Shown here: positions 51,408 through 60,249 of the stretch, piece by piece
How positions within the stretch are numbered: the first letter of the stretch is position 1
Layout of the letters: the number at the start of each line of letters is the position of its first letter
Assembly (NCBI GenBank): GCA_965217565.1
Contig: CBDCIS010000009.1
Coordinates: 22,483-86,482, forward strand
Direction: 5' to 3'
Length of the DNA: 64,000 bases
From: CBDCIS01 sp965217565
GTDB taxonomy: Bacteria; Chloroflexota; Dehalococcoidia; Lucifugimonadales; CATOSD01
Notes under the pieces: model-generated
The model's input: the letters and a program-made list of their open reading frames with translations, nothing else
Databases searched by the model: none
What the model was told of the DNA's origin: nothing
Position numbers and translations under genes: made by a program

Positions 51408-52599
51408 CTTCCAGGCGCACAGAGGTTACTTCCGTCTCGACCGCTCCCCGGCTGAGCGTGATCTCCAGCGAGTGTCCCACGTCCACCTGTGCGGCGTCGC
51501 TCACGATTTTACCATTTTCGGACGCCCTCACAATCGAGTAACCTCTACGGAGTATGTCGTGGGGATTGAGCGACTCGAGTCGCGACGTAAGCCCCTCCAG
51601 TCGTTCCGCCCTGACCACCAGGCCGTGCTTGACGTGCGTTGACGCGCTCCTGAGCATGTCGTCGATTCGCATACGCAGGGTGTCGATGTCGGGGCGAGTG
51701 CGCCGCAGCCGGGCGTCCAGTTGTCTCACCGACTCCGACCGCATCGACACGTGCCCCGAAATGCCGGCGTACATGCTCTGCGAAGCCGCTGCCAGTTGAA
51801 CGGCAAGCTCCGCCCTGTCGGGCACCACCATCTCAGCCGCGGCCGATGGCGTCGGAGCGCGCTGGTCGGCGACCAGGTCGGAGATGGTGACGTCGGTCTC
51901 GTGCCCGATTGCGCTGATGACCGGCGCGCGGCAGGAATAGACGGCCCTGGCGACGCTTTCCTCGTTGAAGGGCCACAGGTCTTCGAGGGAGCCTCCCCCT
52001 CTCGCCAGGATGACCACGTCCGCGGGCTGAGCGTCGTTGACTGCGTCGAACGCCTCCACTATGCGCGGCGCGGCGTCGCTGCCCTGAACGAGCGTGGGAG
52101 CCAGCGAGAGCTCGACGAGGGGGTATCGCCGCTCGATTACCGTTCGGATGTCGTGCCAGACCGCGCCGGTGGGCGAGGTGATGACCCCGATTCGCGTCGG
52201 AAAGACCGGCAGGCTTCGCTTGCGGGATGGCTCGAACAGACCCTCGCGCTCCAGCTTCAGTTTGAGCTGCTCCAGCCTGAGTTGCAGTTCGCCGACGCCC
52301 TCCGGCTGCACGATGTCGGCAATAAGCTGGAGGTCGCCGCGCGCCGCGTAGAGCGATACGCGACCGTGGGCGATTATCGCCGCTCCTCCCTCGAGGTGTT
52401 CGATTCCACGCGAACGTTGGCGGAACATCACGCAGCGCAATGACCCCTTGTCGTCCCTGAGCGTGAAGTAGGCGTGCCCGGACCCCGCCCTCGTCAGGTT
52501 CGCTACCTCGCCGCTCACCCAGATGTCGCCAAGAAGCTCGTCCCGCGCGAGAAGCTCATTGAGGTAGGAAGTGACCTGCGATACCGGGTAGATTGGCAT
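51385..52599 (-). CDS. xseA: Exodeoxyribonuclease VII large subunit
   Basis: 404 residues. N-terminal OB-fold (DIWVSGEVANLTRAGSGHAYFTLRD), catalytic domain with RIGVITSPTGAVWHDI, ILARGGGSLEDLWPFNEE and SAIGHETDVTISDLVAD, then a coiled-coil region and the closing GYSIV segment. ATG 52599 is used; its first base is the last base of a small upstream frame's stop. Confidence 0.93.
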   Translation of the reverse strand: MPIYPVSQVTSYLNELLARDELLGDIWVSGEVANLTRAGSGHAYFTLRDDKGSLRCVMFRQRSRGIEHLEGGAAIIAHGRVSLYAARGDLQLIADIVQPEGVGELQLRLEQLKLKLEREGLFEPSRKRSLPVFPTRIGVITSPTGAVWHDIRTVIERRYPLVELSLAPTLVQGSDAAPRIVEAFDAVNDAQPADVVILARGGGSLEDLWPFNEESVARAVYSCRAPVISAIGHETDVTISDLVADQRAPTPSAAAEMVVPDRAELAVQLAAASQSMYAGISGHVSMRSESVRQLDARLRRTRPDIDTLRMRIDDMLRSASTHVKHGLVVRAERLEGLTSRLESLNPHDILRRGYSIVRASENGKIVSDAAQVDVGHSLEITLSRGAVETEVTSVRLEGDDEAER

Positions 52600-52697
52600 C
52601 ACGCACCGGTATGGGCTGGCCGCGAGAGGATTGCGTCAACGGCGCGGCCCTCAACGACCGTCGCCAGCGAGCCGGCGCGCGCAAGATACTCCGGCAT
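52599..52697 (-). CDS. 32-codon ORF linking efp and xseA
   Basis: Reads MPEYLARAGSLATVVEGR and on to SRPAHTGA. Its ATG shares one base with the efp stop (TGATG) and its TGA shares one base with the xseA ATG (TGATG), so it exactly fills the gap with coupled starts. GC-rich third codon positions match the neighbours. It may be a tiny protein or only a ribosome bridge between the two genes. Confidence 0.4.
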   Translation of the reverse strand: MPEYLARAGSLATVVEGRAVDAILSRPAHTGA

Positions 52698-53260
52698 CAC
52701 GCCCTCGAAAGGTATTGGCTCGTCCTGGTGTCCACCTTGATCTTCTCGCCCTGGCTCACGAACAGGGGCACGTTGACGACGAGACCGGTCTCGAGCGTCG
52801 CCGGCTTGGTTCCGCCCTGCGCGGTGTCACCCTTGAAGCCGGGGGTGGTCTCTGCCACCTCCAGCTCCACGGTTATGGGCATCTCGATGGCGACGGGGTT
52901 TTCGCGGAAGAGCACCAGGTCCACGGTGATCTGCTCGATGAGATACTGAAGGTCGTTCTTGATTTGTTCCTCTGACAGCGGGAACTGCTCGTAGTTTTCC
53001 GTATCCATGAAGTAGTAGAAGTTGTCGTCGTTGTAGATGTACTGCGCGCTGCGACGCTCCACCGCCGCCAGCTTGAAATCGACGTCATACCCTGAAAAGG
53101 TGCGCTCCGTAAGCCGACCACTGAGCAGGTCGCGGAACCTGATGCGCATGACCGGCGCGCGCTGCTGCATCTTGCTGCGCTCGTAATCGACGACGACAAA
53201 AGGCTCCCCGTCCAGTTCGACGGCCATGCCCTTCCGCAACTCTCCATAGCTAACGGTCAT
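52697..53260 (-). CDS. efp: Translation elongation factor P
   Basis: 187 residues, normal length and all three domains: SYGELRKGM at the start, RTFSGYDVDFKLAAVERRSAQYIY in the middle and PGFKGDTAQGGTKPATLETG near the end, closing KVDTRTSQYLSRA. Relieves ribosome stalling at polyproline. The loop that in E. coli carries the modified Lys34 reads SKMQQRAPV; by hand alignment Gln is at that place. Confidence 0.94.
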   Translation of the reverse strand: MTVSYGELRKGMAVELDGEPFVVVDYERSKMQQRAPVMRIRFRDLLSGRLTERTFSGYDVDFKLAAVERRSAQYIYNDDNFYYFMDTENYEQFPLSEEQIKNDLQYLIEQITVDLVLFRENPVAIEMPITVELEVAETTPGFKGDTAQGGTKPATLETGLVVNVPLFVSQGEKIKVDTRTSQYLSRA

Positions 53261-53284
53261 TCGCGAGCCTCCTGTGTCAGCCGC

Positions 53285-54367
53285 CTATCTTGCGCTCTCC
53301 CGCTTGTGGGACCCGGTTATGATACGGGCGCGGCCATTCTGAAGAACTACGTTGTCCTCGATTCGCACGCCGCCCCAACCGGACAGGTAGATGCCCGGCT
53401 CTATGGTGAACACCATGCCATCTTCCAACACCTGTTCGGAGATCGCGCTCAGGCGAGGCTCCTCGTGCACTACCAGCCCTATGCCATGGCCCAGGCTGTG
53501 GCCGAAGGCCTCTCCATAGCCTGCCTCGGTTATGATGTCTCGAGCGATTGCGTCCACCTCTTTGCCCGTCATTCCCGCCCTGACCCTGTCCTCTGCCTCC
53601 AGCTGAGCGCGGAGCACCGTGTCATAGACCCTGCGGAAGGTCTCGTCGGCCTCGCCAACCACGATGGTGCGGGTCATGTCGCCGGTGTAGCCCTCATAGA
53701 CCGCGCCCATGTCGATGACTATGGCGTCGCCGTTCTGAACGACCGTATCGTCCGCGCGATGATGCGGAAGCGCGCCATTCGGGCCGGCCGCGACGATGAT
53801 GTCGTAGCCCAACTTCTCCGCGCCTCGCTCGCGCATGGCCTTCTCGAGCTCCCAGGCTATCTCCTTTTCGGTGACGCCGGGTTCGATCGTGGGAGCGACC
53901 ATCTCGAACGCCTCGTCGCCAATCCGAATGGCGCGGGTGAGCAGCTCGAGCTCGTCAGCGTCCTTGATGGCCCTCAGCCCTTCGACGATCCCGCTAGTGG
54001 AGACCAGCTCAGGCTCTTCGGAGCCTTCCGCCTCTTCTATTGCCTTCAGAAAGGCCGCGTTGGTAGCGCAGGTCATCTCGCTGGCCTCGAATCCCACTCG
54101 CCGGACGCCGAGCTCCGAGGTCAGTTCCGGCAACCAACCGAGTCCGATGTTCGTCCTGTGTACCCTGAAGTCAGGCGATTGCCTTCCCGCCTGCTCCACG
54201 TATCGGAAGTCCGTGGCGAGCACAGCGTCGTTCTGCGAGACCAGCAGATAGCCCGCCGAGCCGCTAAAGCCGGACATGTACCGCCTGTTCTCCGGCGTCG
54301 AAATCAGTATCGCGTCTAGCTCCTTTTCCTGGAGCGCGCCGCGCAGCTTCCCAAGTCGGCTGTTCAT
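53285..54367 (-). CDS. pepQ: Xaa-Pro aminopeptidase/dipeptidase (M24 family)
   Basis: 360 residues. Creatinase-like N-domain (ILISTPENRRYMSGFSGSAG) and the pita-bread peptidase domain with its metal ligands: DMGAVYEGYTGDMTRT (two Asp), GHSLGHGIGLVVHEEP (His), FTIEPGIYL (Glu) and VRIEDNVV (Glu). Cleaves peptides at proline. Seven bases after aroQ and 24 before efp, in one operon. Confidence 0.9.
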   Translation of the reverse strand: MNSRLGKLRGALQEKELDAILISTPENRRYMSGFSGSAGYLLVSQNDAVLATDFRYVEQAGRQSPDFRVHRTNIGLGWLPELTSELGVRRVGFEASEMTCATNAAFLKAIEEAEGSEEPELVSTSGIVEGLRAIKDADELELLTRAIRIGDEAFEMVAPTIEPGVTEKEIAWELEKAMRERGAEKLGYDIIVAAGPNGALPHHRADDTVVQNGDAIVIDMGAVYEGYTGDMTRTIVVGEADETFRRVYDTVLRAQLEAEDRVRAGMTGKEVDAIARDIITEAGYGEAFGHSLGHGIGLVVHEEPRLSAISEQVLEDGMVFTIEPGIYLSGWGGVRIEDNVVLQNGRARIITGSHKRESAR

Positions 54368-54374
54368 CGTTGAC

Positions 54375-54815
54375 TTACCTTCCCTGTTTGATCTGATTTG
54401 CGAGAAACTCCAACGCGAAGAGGTATCCCCGCCAGCCCAGCCCCACCACCTGGCCGACGGCGATGGGCGCGATGACCGAGTGATGCCTGAACTCCTCTCG
54501 GGCGTGTATGTTGGAGAGATGCACTTCCACTATGGGCAGCCGCGAGTCCGTCAGCGTGTCCCGCAGGGACAGCCCGTAGTGGGTGAGCGCGCCCGCGTTG
54601 ATGACCACCCCCGCCGCGTCGGGCGCGTTGGCTTGCAAGTAGTCGATAAGCGCTCCCTCGTGATTGGACTGGAAGAAGTCAACGTCCACGTCGCAATCGA
54701 GCGCCTTCTCCTGAATCGCCTCGACGATGCCGTCGAGAGTCTTGACGCCGTAGTAGGAAGGCTCACGCGAACCCAGCATGTTGAGGTTAGGGCCGTTGAC
54801 GACGAGAATCTTCAT
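54375..54815 (-). CDS. aroQ: 3-dehydroquinate dehydratase, type II
   Basis: 146 residues: VVNGPNLNMLGSREPSYYG with catalytic Arg and Tyr, QSNHEGALID, VINAGALTHYGLSLRD and VEVHLSNIHAREEFRHHS with the catalytic His. Third step of the shikimate pathway. ATG 54815; the longer frame to 54926 lies within the TPR gene and is not coding. Confidence 0.93.
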   Translation of the reverse strand: MKILVVNGPNLNMLGSREPSYYGVKTLDGIVEAIQEKALDCDVDVDFFQSNHEGALIDYLQANAPDAAGVVINAGALTHYGLSLRDTLTDSRLPIVEVHLSNIHAREEFRHHSVIAPIAVGQVVGLGWRGYLFALEFLANQIKQGR

Positions 54816-54828
54816 ACTCTGACGCGCT

Positions 54829-56274
54829 TCAGGACGCCCGGGCCTGCTCCGCGAGCGTGTCCAGGGCCGCGATTTCCGGCGAGTCGGCGTCGGCGCGCCC
54901 CCATCGCGACCTGACCTCGTTGACACCCGCGAGCGCGGCCTCGGCCTGGCCCGTGTTCGCCTGCGTGTCGCTCAGCCAAAGGGTGTCGCGCACGGAGGTG
55001 CGCTGGCTCAGGCGCGTCCGCAGCATGTCCTCGGCCTTGTCATACTGCTCCGACCTCATGTAGGCCGCCAGCAGCGTGTCCTCGAACACCTCTCTCTGCG
55101 CGTGGCTGCCGCCGAGCCGCACGAACTGGCTGTGGATAGGCGCCAGCAGCCGCGCCGTCTTCGCGTAGTCCCCCTGGGCGAACGCGCGAATGCCCTTGAC
55201 CAGCGGCAGCGTAACGTCGGACGCGAGCGCGTTTCCATCGGCTCCCGCTTCCCTGATCCCACCTATCATGCGCTCCAAGGCGTCATCGTCTCCGCTGGCG
55301 ACGCAGGCAAACGCGGCGTGGGCAACTCCGAATCCCGGCCCCTTGCCGGTCAGGCTGGGTTCTATCTGCTCTCGAACCTCCTGCCAGGGCATTGGCGGTG
55401 GGCTGCCGCCGTAGAGCTGCATCCGCCACATCAGTGAGCAGCTGTCCGCGATGGAGATGGGACTCTTCGCTACCACGGAGGGACGAATGGCATCCCCGTA
55501 AAGCCCAAGCGCGCGCTCGTAGCGCCCTTGGGCCAACTCGAAGAGCGCCTCATGCCAGGAGAGGTGCACGAAGAAGGGCGCGCGGCTGTCGTAGCTCTCT
55601 ATCCAGTTGCCCAGGAAGTCCTGTCCCGTGGCGTGGTCGCCGCGCTCGAAGAAGACGTGCGCGACGGAGTGGGAGGCGTTGGCGTTGTCCGCGCGCTGCT
55701 CCAGGGAACGCTCCGCTATCCGAAGGGCGTCGTCCAGCAGGCCGGATTCGTGATGCGCGAAGGCGTAGCTTCCAAGGAAGCCCCACTCATCGCAATACTC
55801 TGGCTCCACGCTCTTGAGCAGGGCGAGCAACTCCGGCGGGAAGTTCGGCACGCCGGCCGCGCCGCACCCCTGGACCAACAGGCGGTGCGCAAGTTGCAGC
55901 GCCATAGCGTCCCGCGGGAACTCCTGCAGGTGCTCTCGAACCCGCGCGTACGCCTTCGGTCCCTCGCCGCCCACGTACAGTGCGACAGACTCCGCATAGC
56001 CCTGCACGCGGCGGGAAGCCGACAACGCGAGCGAACGGGCGCGCTCTGCGGCCGCCCTGGCCTCCGCTGCCTGGCCCCTGTACAGCAGCATCACGGCCTT
56101 CGAAGCGTAGGCGACGGCGAACCCCTCGTCCGCCTCGATAGCCTTGTCAAACGCCTGCTCTGAACCGTAGTTCCGGGAGAGCATCAGGTCAACGCCCTCG
56201 ACGTAGCACTCTGCCGCAACGGTCGAAGTCGTACACATATCCATTCCAAAGCGGTCTTCTATTCCTTGCTGCAT
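54829..56274 (-). CDS. TPR-repeat protein, TTC38-like
   Basis: 481 residues of paired helices with TPR-like pattern, for instance FDKAIEADEGFAVAYASKAVML and the later QGRYERALGLYGDAI. The central HHESGLLDDALRIAERSL and NASHSVAHVFFERGDHATG match the TTC38 group, which is widespread but uncharacterised. First gene of the aroQ-pepQ-efp-xse operon, 13 bases before aroQ. Confidence 0.8.
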   Translation of the reverse strand: MQQGIEDRFGMDMCTTSTVAAECYVEGVDLMLSRNYGSEQAFDKAIEADEGFAVAYASKAVMLLYRGQAAEARAAAERARSLALSASRRVQGYAESVALYVGGEGPKAYARVREHLQEFPRDAMALQLAHRLLVQGCGAAGVPNFPPELLALLKSVEPEYCDEWGFLGSYAFAHHESGLLDDALRIAERSLEQRADNANASHSVAHVFFERGDHATGQDFLGNWIESYDSRAPFFVHLSWHEALFELAQGRYERALGLYGDAIRPSVVAKSPISIADSCSLMWRMQLYGGSPPPMPWQEVREQIEPSLTGKGPGFGVAHAAFACVASGDDDALERMIGGIREAGADGNALASDVTLPLVKGIRAFAQGDYAKTARLLAPIHSQFVRLGGSHAQREVFEDTLLAAYMRSEQYDKAEDMLRTRLSQRTSVRDTLWLSDTQANTGQAEAALAGVNEVRSRWGRADADSPEIAALDTLAEQARAS

Positions 56275-56483
56275 ATTCTACACCTCGATTGTGTCTGTTA
56301 GCGTTGCCAAAGAGTGGCCGTCCTGCCTGGTGAGAACTTCAGCCCGTGAACGTTCACAGCCATATAGTACACAATAATGCGCCGAGAGTCAGCATTTTGG
56401 GAAGGGATTCGGCGAGATGGGACGAAGCAGAGCGGGGGCGTTTGTCAGAGTCAGGATGCTGTATTCTGCAAGGAGGACAGCGC

Positions 56484-57407
56484 CTACCGGGATTCCGGTG
56501 TTGCCGTCGACCGCGGGTGAGACGCGAGGTACACCCTTCTCGCCTCCGCGCCGGTGACGTGGGTGTAAATCTGGGTGGTTGCCGGGGTCGAGTGTCCCAG
56601 CAGTTCCTGCACCACTCGCAGGTCCGCGCCGCCCTCGAGCATGTGGGTGGCGAACGAATGGCGCAGCGTGTGCGGATGCACCCAGGAGCCGAGACCTGCC
56701 TGGGAGGCATACCTCCGCACCTTTTCCTGGATGCTGCGCTGGCTGAGCCTAGCGCCGAATCGGTTCAGGAACAGCGCGCCGTCGCTGCCTTCGTTCACAA
56801 GGCCAGGGCGGGCTTCCTGCAGGTAGAGGGATAGCGCGTCCCTCGCCACCTCGCCAATGAGGACGACGCGCTCTTTTGAGCCTTTGCCCACCACGCGAAG
56901 CTCCCTGGTTTGCAGGTTGAGCTGATCAACGTCCAGGTCGCGCGCCTCGCTCACCCGCAGACCCGCGCCGTAGATAAGCTCCATCAGCGCGCGGTCGCGC
57001 AGCTTGTTCAGGTCCGAGGTCTCCGGCGCCTGTACCAGCCTGGCGGCCTCATCCTGTGACAGGAAGCGAGGCAATCGGGAATCCAGCTTCATCACGCCGC
57101 GCCGCGGCAGCGGGTCCGCGTCGATGAGCTTGTGCCTCACCAGCCACTTCAGAAAACTCCTGAGCGTGCTGGCCTTCCTGGCGACGCTGCGCCTGACGTA
57201 CCCCAATTCGATCAACCATGCCAGGTAGCCGCGAAGCGCGGCCTTGTCCAGCGCCTTCAGGCTGGGGAGGTTCTTGCGCTGCATGTAGTCGTACAGCGGC
57301 TCCAGGTCGGTCTTGTAGTTGCGCACAGTGAGGGCCGCGAGGCCCCGCTCAACCTTGAGATGCTCCTCGAACCGCTCCATAAGCGCACGCCACTCATGCT
57401 CTTCCAT
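56484..57407 (-). CDS. xerC: Tyrosine recombinase XerC/XerD family
   Basis: 307 residues, full length. N-terminal SAM-like domain (1-110) and catalytic domain with R151 (GAGLRVSE), the KGSKER lysine, HTLRH (246-250), H272 and Y281. Predicted chromosome-dimer resolvase; whether it is XerC or XerD cannot be told from this sequence. Not next to the transposons, and near topA/dprA, so it is probably the housekeeping enzyme. Confidence 0.88.
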   Translation of the reverse strand: MEEHEWRALMERFEEHLKVERGLAALTVRNYKTDLEPLYDYMQRKNLPSLKALDKAALRGYLAWLIELGYVRRSVARKASTLRSFLKWLVRHKLIDADPLPRRGVMKLDSRLPRFLSQDEAARLVQAPETSDLNKLRDRALMELIYGAGLRVSEARDLDVDQLNLQTRELRVVGKGSKERVVLIGEVARDALSLYLQEARPGLVNEGSDGALFLNRFGARLSQRSIQEKVRRYASQAGLGSWVHPHTLRHSFATHMLEGGADLRVVQELLGHSTPATTQIYTHVTGAEARRVYLASHPRSTATPESR

Positions 57408-57575
57408 GCCTGACAGCCTAACGAGTTTGGGGAGAGATGCTCTAGCGAAAGAAGGAGCGGTTTGGGGGCTTTTGAGAGGTTGCGGCGCGGAGATGACGGT
57501 AGTATCTTTGCGCTGTCGGAAAAGTCGCCATCACACCAACGGCTGCAATCACGATCAACATAGGAGAATCGAACT

Positions 57576-58178
57576 ATGCAAGAAACCAAAGACGACGACG
57601 GCGAAAAACGACCTGAAGAAGGCAGGGAGGAAAAAGCTGAGGATAGCGGCGAAGACCAAGCCGGGGAAGACAGCCGACGACGTAGATTCGGCTGGGCACC
57701 CGATAGTGTACCCGACCGGATGCGCAAATGGGTAGAAGAGCGACTTGAAGAGGTATCCGAAGAGGTCTTTGAAAGAGTAACCAAAACCGTCGACGTCTTG
57801 ACGGGGGAGGACATTCGCAGGTTCAATGAGTTCGTCGATGCGACGACGACTGTAGTCGTCGGCCTGCACCGCGACCAGGAGGAGCTGAGTGCGAGATTGT
57901 CCAGCGAGGCTAACGCTGTCGGCGAGTTGAGCAAAAGTTCATCCACCGTCCAGCAGGCCATCGCCGAGTTGCGTGAGGCCCACACCAAGCTGGCAGACGG
58001 ATTGAGGGGCGCGGAGGGTGCAATCGCGCTCTTGCAAAAAGTTCTGGCGGACATGAACAAGAGTGCGGATGACGCGGAAAGGTCGGCTGCCATTGGGCGG
58101 CGTTGGCTCATAGGTGTTGGCGGGATGTCTGGCGTTGCGCTGGTTACAAGCGTAGTTGCCATTGTGGGAGGTCTCTGA
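57576..58178 (+). CDS. Coiled-coil protein with C-terminal membrane anchor
   Basis: 200 residues. Residues 1-40 are very acidic and charged, about 45-170 are predicted long helices (RMRKWVEERLEEVSEEVFERV, IAELREAHTKLADGL) and the last 25 form one hydrophobic segment (LIGVGGMSGVALVTSVVAIVGGL). Its stop overlaps the next gene's ATG (ATGA... arrangement TGATG). No known family; likely a membrane-bound partner of the next gene product. Confidence 0.6.
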   Translation: MQETKDDDGEKRPEEGREEKAEDSGEDQAGEDSRRRRFGWAPDSVPDRMRKWVEERLEEVSEEVFERVTKTVDVLTGEDIRRFNEFVDATTTVVVGLHRDQEELSARLSSEANAVGELSKSSSTVQQAIAELREAHTKLADGLRGAEGAIALLQKVLADMNKSADDAERSAAIGRRWLIGVGGMSGVALVTSVVAIVGGL

Positions 58179-59131
58179 TGACACACCACGAGGACTTAAC
58201 CACTCTGGCCGATTCGTATCCGCCAGGCGCACGGGATTCTCTGCTTGCGCTTGCGCAAGCGTATCGCGAGGGGGAAGAACGCGCGCTTTTGGACCTGGCC
58301 GGAACCGCCGCCGAAGTTTCGGCCGAGAACAGGTTGAGCAACATACTGGAGCCGGATGCGAATCCTAGGCTCCTCGAAGCGTTTGAACTCCAGTTCCCGA
58401 ACGTCTCACCGGAGTCTCTTCGTGGAATGTCCGAGGACGATCTGGAGGGTTACGTCAGTGGCCTAAAGGGCAAATTCTTCGAGGTGCTGGTCAGGGACAG
58501 ACTGAATGACGGAGAAAGCGTCGGGGAAATCACGCTGCAGGCAAGGCAGCGTGCCTTGCTTGCCGATTCTCCAACGCAACCTGGATGGGACCTTAAAATC
58601 GTGGATCAGGGCGGGGAAACGGTCGAGGCTCTCCAGCTCAAGGCGACCGAGAACATTTACTACATCAAAGAGCATCTCGAGAGGTATCCGGACATCAGGG
58701 TCGTCACGCCGAAGGAGATCGACGGCCTCCCCGAGGAAATTCTCCAAACGAATATTTTGCACGATGAGCTAGCAGAGGGCGCTCGGGAGCACCTCGAGGA
58801 ACTGGGCGAGTCCGGCTGGGAGAACTTGGTCGAAACGGGCGCCGCCAGTGCGCTGGACTTCCTCCCGGTGTTGTCGGTGGTCGTGGTTCTGGCAACCGAA
58901 GGTCACGCGATGCTAATGGGGCGCACGACACTTGAGCAGACACTGCGACGGGGTGGACAGAGGCTTGCGATGGCAGGGGCTTACAGCGTGGTCGTAAGCG
59001 TAGCAGGCCACGCCGCACCGTTAGTGTTGCCGCTGAGGTTCGTTGAAGGAAGGATCACGGCTCGGGTCACCCTCAGCAGACTGTTGGAATCGAAAATTGA
59101 GGAGCTAAAATTGATCGCGGAGAGGGCGTAG
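58178..59131 (+). CDS. Nuclease-like (PD-(D/E)XK-type pattern) protein with hydrophobic C-terminus
   Basis: 317 residues. After a helical N-terminal region, G-KGKFFEVLV (E102), GWDLKIVD (D138) and ALQLK (Q153, K155) have the spacing of the E-D-(E/Q)xK nuclease core. The C-terminal third has two hydrophobic stretches (LDFLPVLSVVVVLATEGHAML and YSVVVSVAGHAAPLVLPL). Translationally coupled to the coiled-coil membrane protein. I know of no named system with this pair; function not assigned. Confidence 0.55.
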   Translation: MTHHEDLTTLADSYPPGARDSLLALAQAYREGEERALLDLAGTAAEVSAENRLSNILEPDANPRLLEAFELQFPNVSPESLRGMSEDDLEGYVSGLKGKFFEVLVRDRLNDGESVGEITLQARQRALLADSPTQPGWDLKIVDQGGETVEALQLKATENIYYIKEHLERYPDIRVVTPKEIDGLPEEILQTNILHDELAEGAREHLEELGESGWENLVETGAASALDFLPVLSVVVVLATEGHAMLMGRTTLEQTLRRGGQRLAMAGAYSVVVSVAGHAAPLVLPLRFVEGRITARVTLSRLLESKIEELKLIAERA

Positions 59132-59152
59132 GGAAAGACTCCTCGGAACAAC

Positions 59153-59437
59153 TCATCTGGCGACCGACTCCAAGAATTCCCTGGTCATTTCCACACGTTC
59201 ATCGGCGGCAAGCCAAAGCTCTTCTGCGAATGTCCAATTGCCTCTACTATTTACCTTTGGGTCATGAAAGAGCCAAACCGCAACTCCCTCTTGCTTAGCC
59301 ACCTCGATAGCTGGAAGGAAGTCGCTGTCGCCTGCAACAAGAGCTACATGAGTGACCTGGTTCTTCCCACTCAGAATCGCAAAGTCAAGTCCAAGCATTA
59401 GGTCAGTGCGCTTCTGCTGGAAAATTGGTTTGCCTAG
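59153..59437 (-). pseudogene. NYN-domain gene, 3' piece, cut by IS5 copy B
   Basis: Reads (after precise IS removal) GKPIFQQKRTDLMLGLDFAIL, then VALVAGDSDFLPAIEVAKQEG. KRTD..LGLD and AGDSDF supply catalytic acidic residues of NYN (LabA/PIN-like) RNases. The CTAG at 59434-59437 is the IS target duplication. Confidence 0.82.
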
Positions 59438-60249
59438 GGCCTGTTCACACTAACGCAACGCATCGAAGATGAGCGCAAACAGGATGAACCCAAGGAAGAG
59501 AGCGTCCAGCTTCTCAAAGCGAGAGAAGATGCGCCGAAAGCCCTTCAACCGTCGAAACAACCGCTCGATTTCGTTCCGACGCTTGTACATCTCCCGGTCG
59601 TACTGCCAAGGGTCAACCCTCGTGCTCAGGGGCGGAACTATCGGGGTGAACCCCAGGGCCAACGCCAGTTGGCGGGTCTCATTCCCCTCGTATGCCCGGT
59701 CCATTAACAGGAACGGGTTCTGGTCCTGTGTTCCGAGGCGCTTTAGCAGCTTTCGCCCCTCCGGCGCATCGTGGGCCTGTCCGGGAGAAAGGGAGAACGT
59801 CACGGCTGTTCTAGCATCCGCGGCAACCATATGAATCTTGGTGGTCCAGCCGCCACGGGACTTGCCGATGGACTGGGGTCCGTTTTTTTTAACGCACCGG
59901 TTCCATCGGGATGGACCTTGACTATGGTACTGTCCATGGAAACCGCTTCTATCTTGATACGCACTATGTGCTCTCGTTGAAGATACTCGAAAACCCGGTC
60001 GAGCACACCGTTCTTGGACCACCGGTTCATCCGGGTGTAGACGGTGTGCCAGTTGCCAAATCGAGGCGGCAATCCCCGCCATTTGCAGCCTTGCTCGGCG
60101 ACATAGAGGATAGCGTTGAGTACTTGCAGGTTCGACAGGCTGACGTTGCCACGCTGAACGGGAAGGATCGGCGCAATTCGTTGGTACTGAACTTCGGTGA
60201 TTTCCATTCTCGGATTGTAACATAATTTGGCTATTAGTGTGAACAGACC
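59438..60249. mobile_element. IS5-family element (IS427-like), copy B, inside the NYN gene
   Basis: 812 bp, same ends as copy A, flanked by CTAG at 59434-59437 and 60250-60253. One base longer than copy A because the internal A run has eight rather than seven residues. Excision with one CTAG restores the NYN frame. Confidence 0.92.
59450..60207 (-). CDS. IS5-family transposase, copy B, -1 frameshift arrangement
   Basis: Same two frames as copy A (MEITEVQYQRIAPILP ... then GPQSIGKSRGGWTTKIH ... FRRIFSRFEKLDAL). The junction is GCG-TT followed by eight A and C, so the second frame is -1 to the first, the normal state for IS427-group elements. This copy is the likelier active one of the two. 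Confidence 0.8.
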
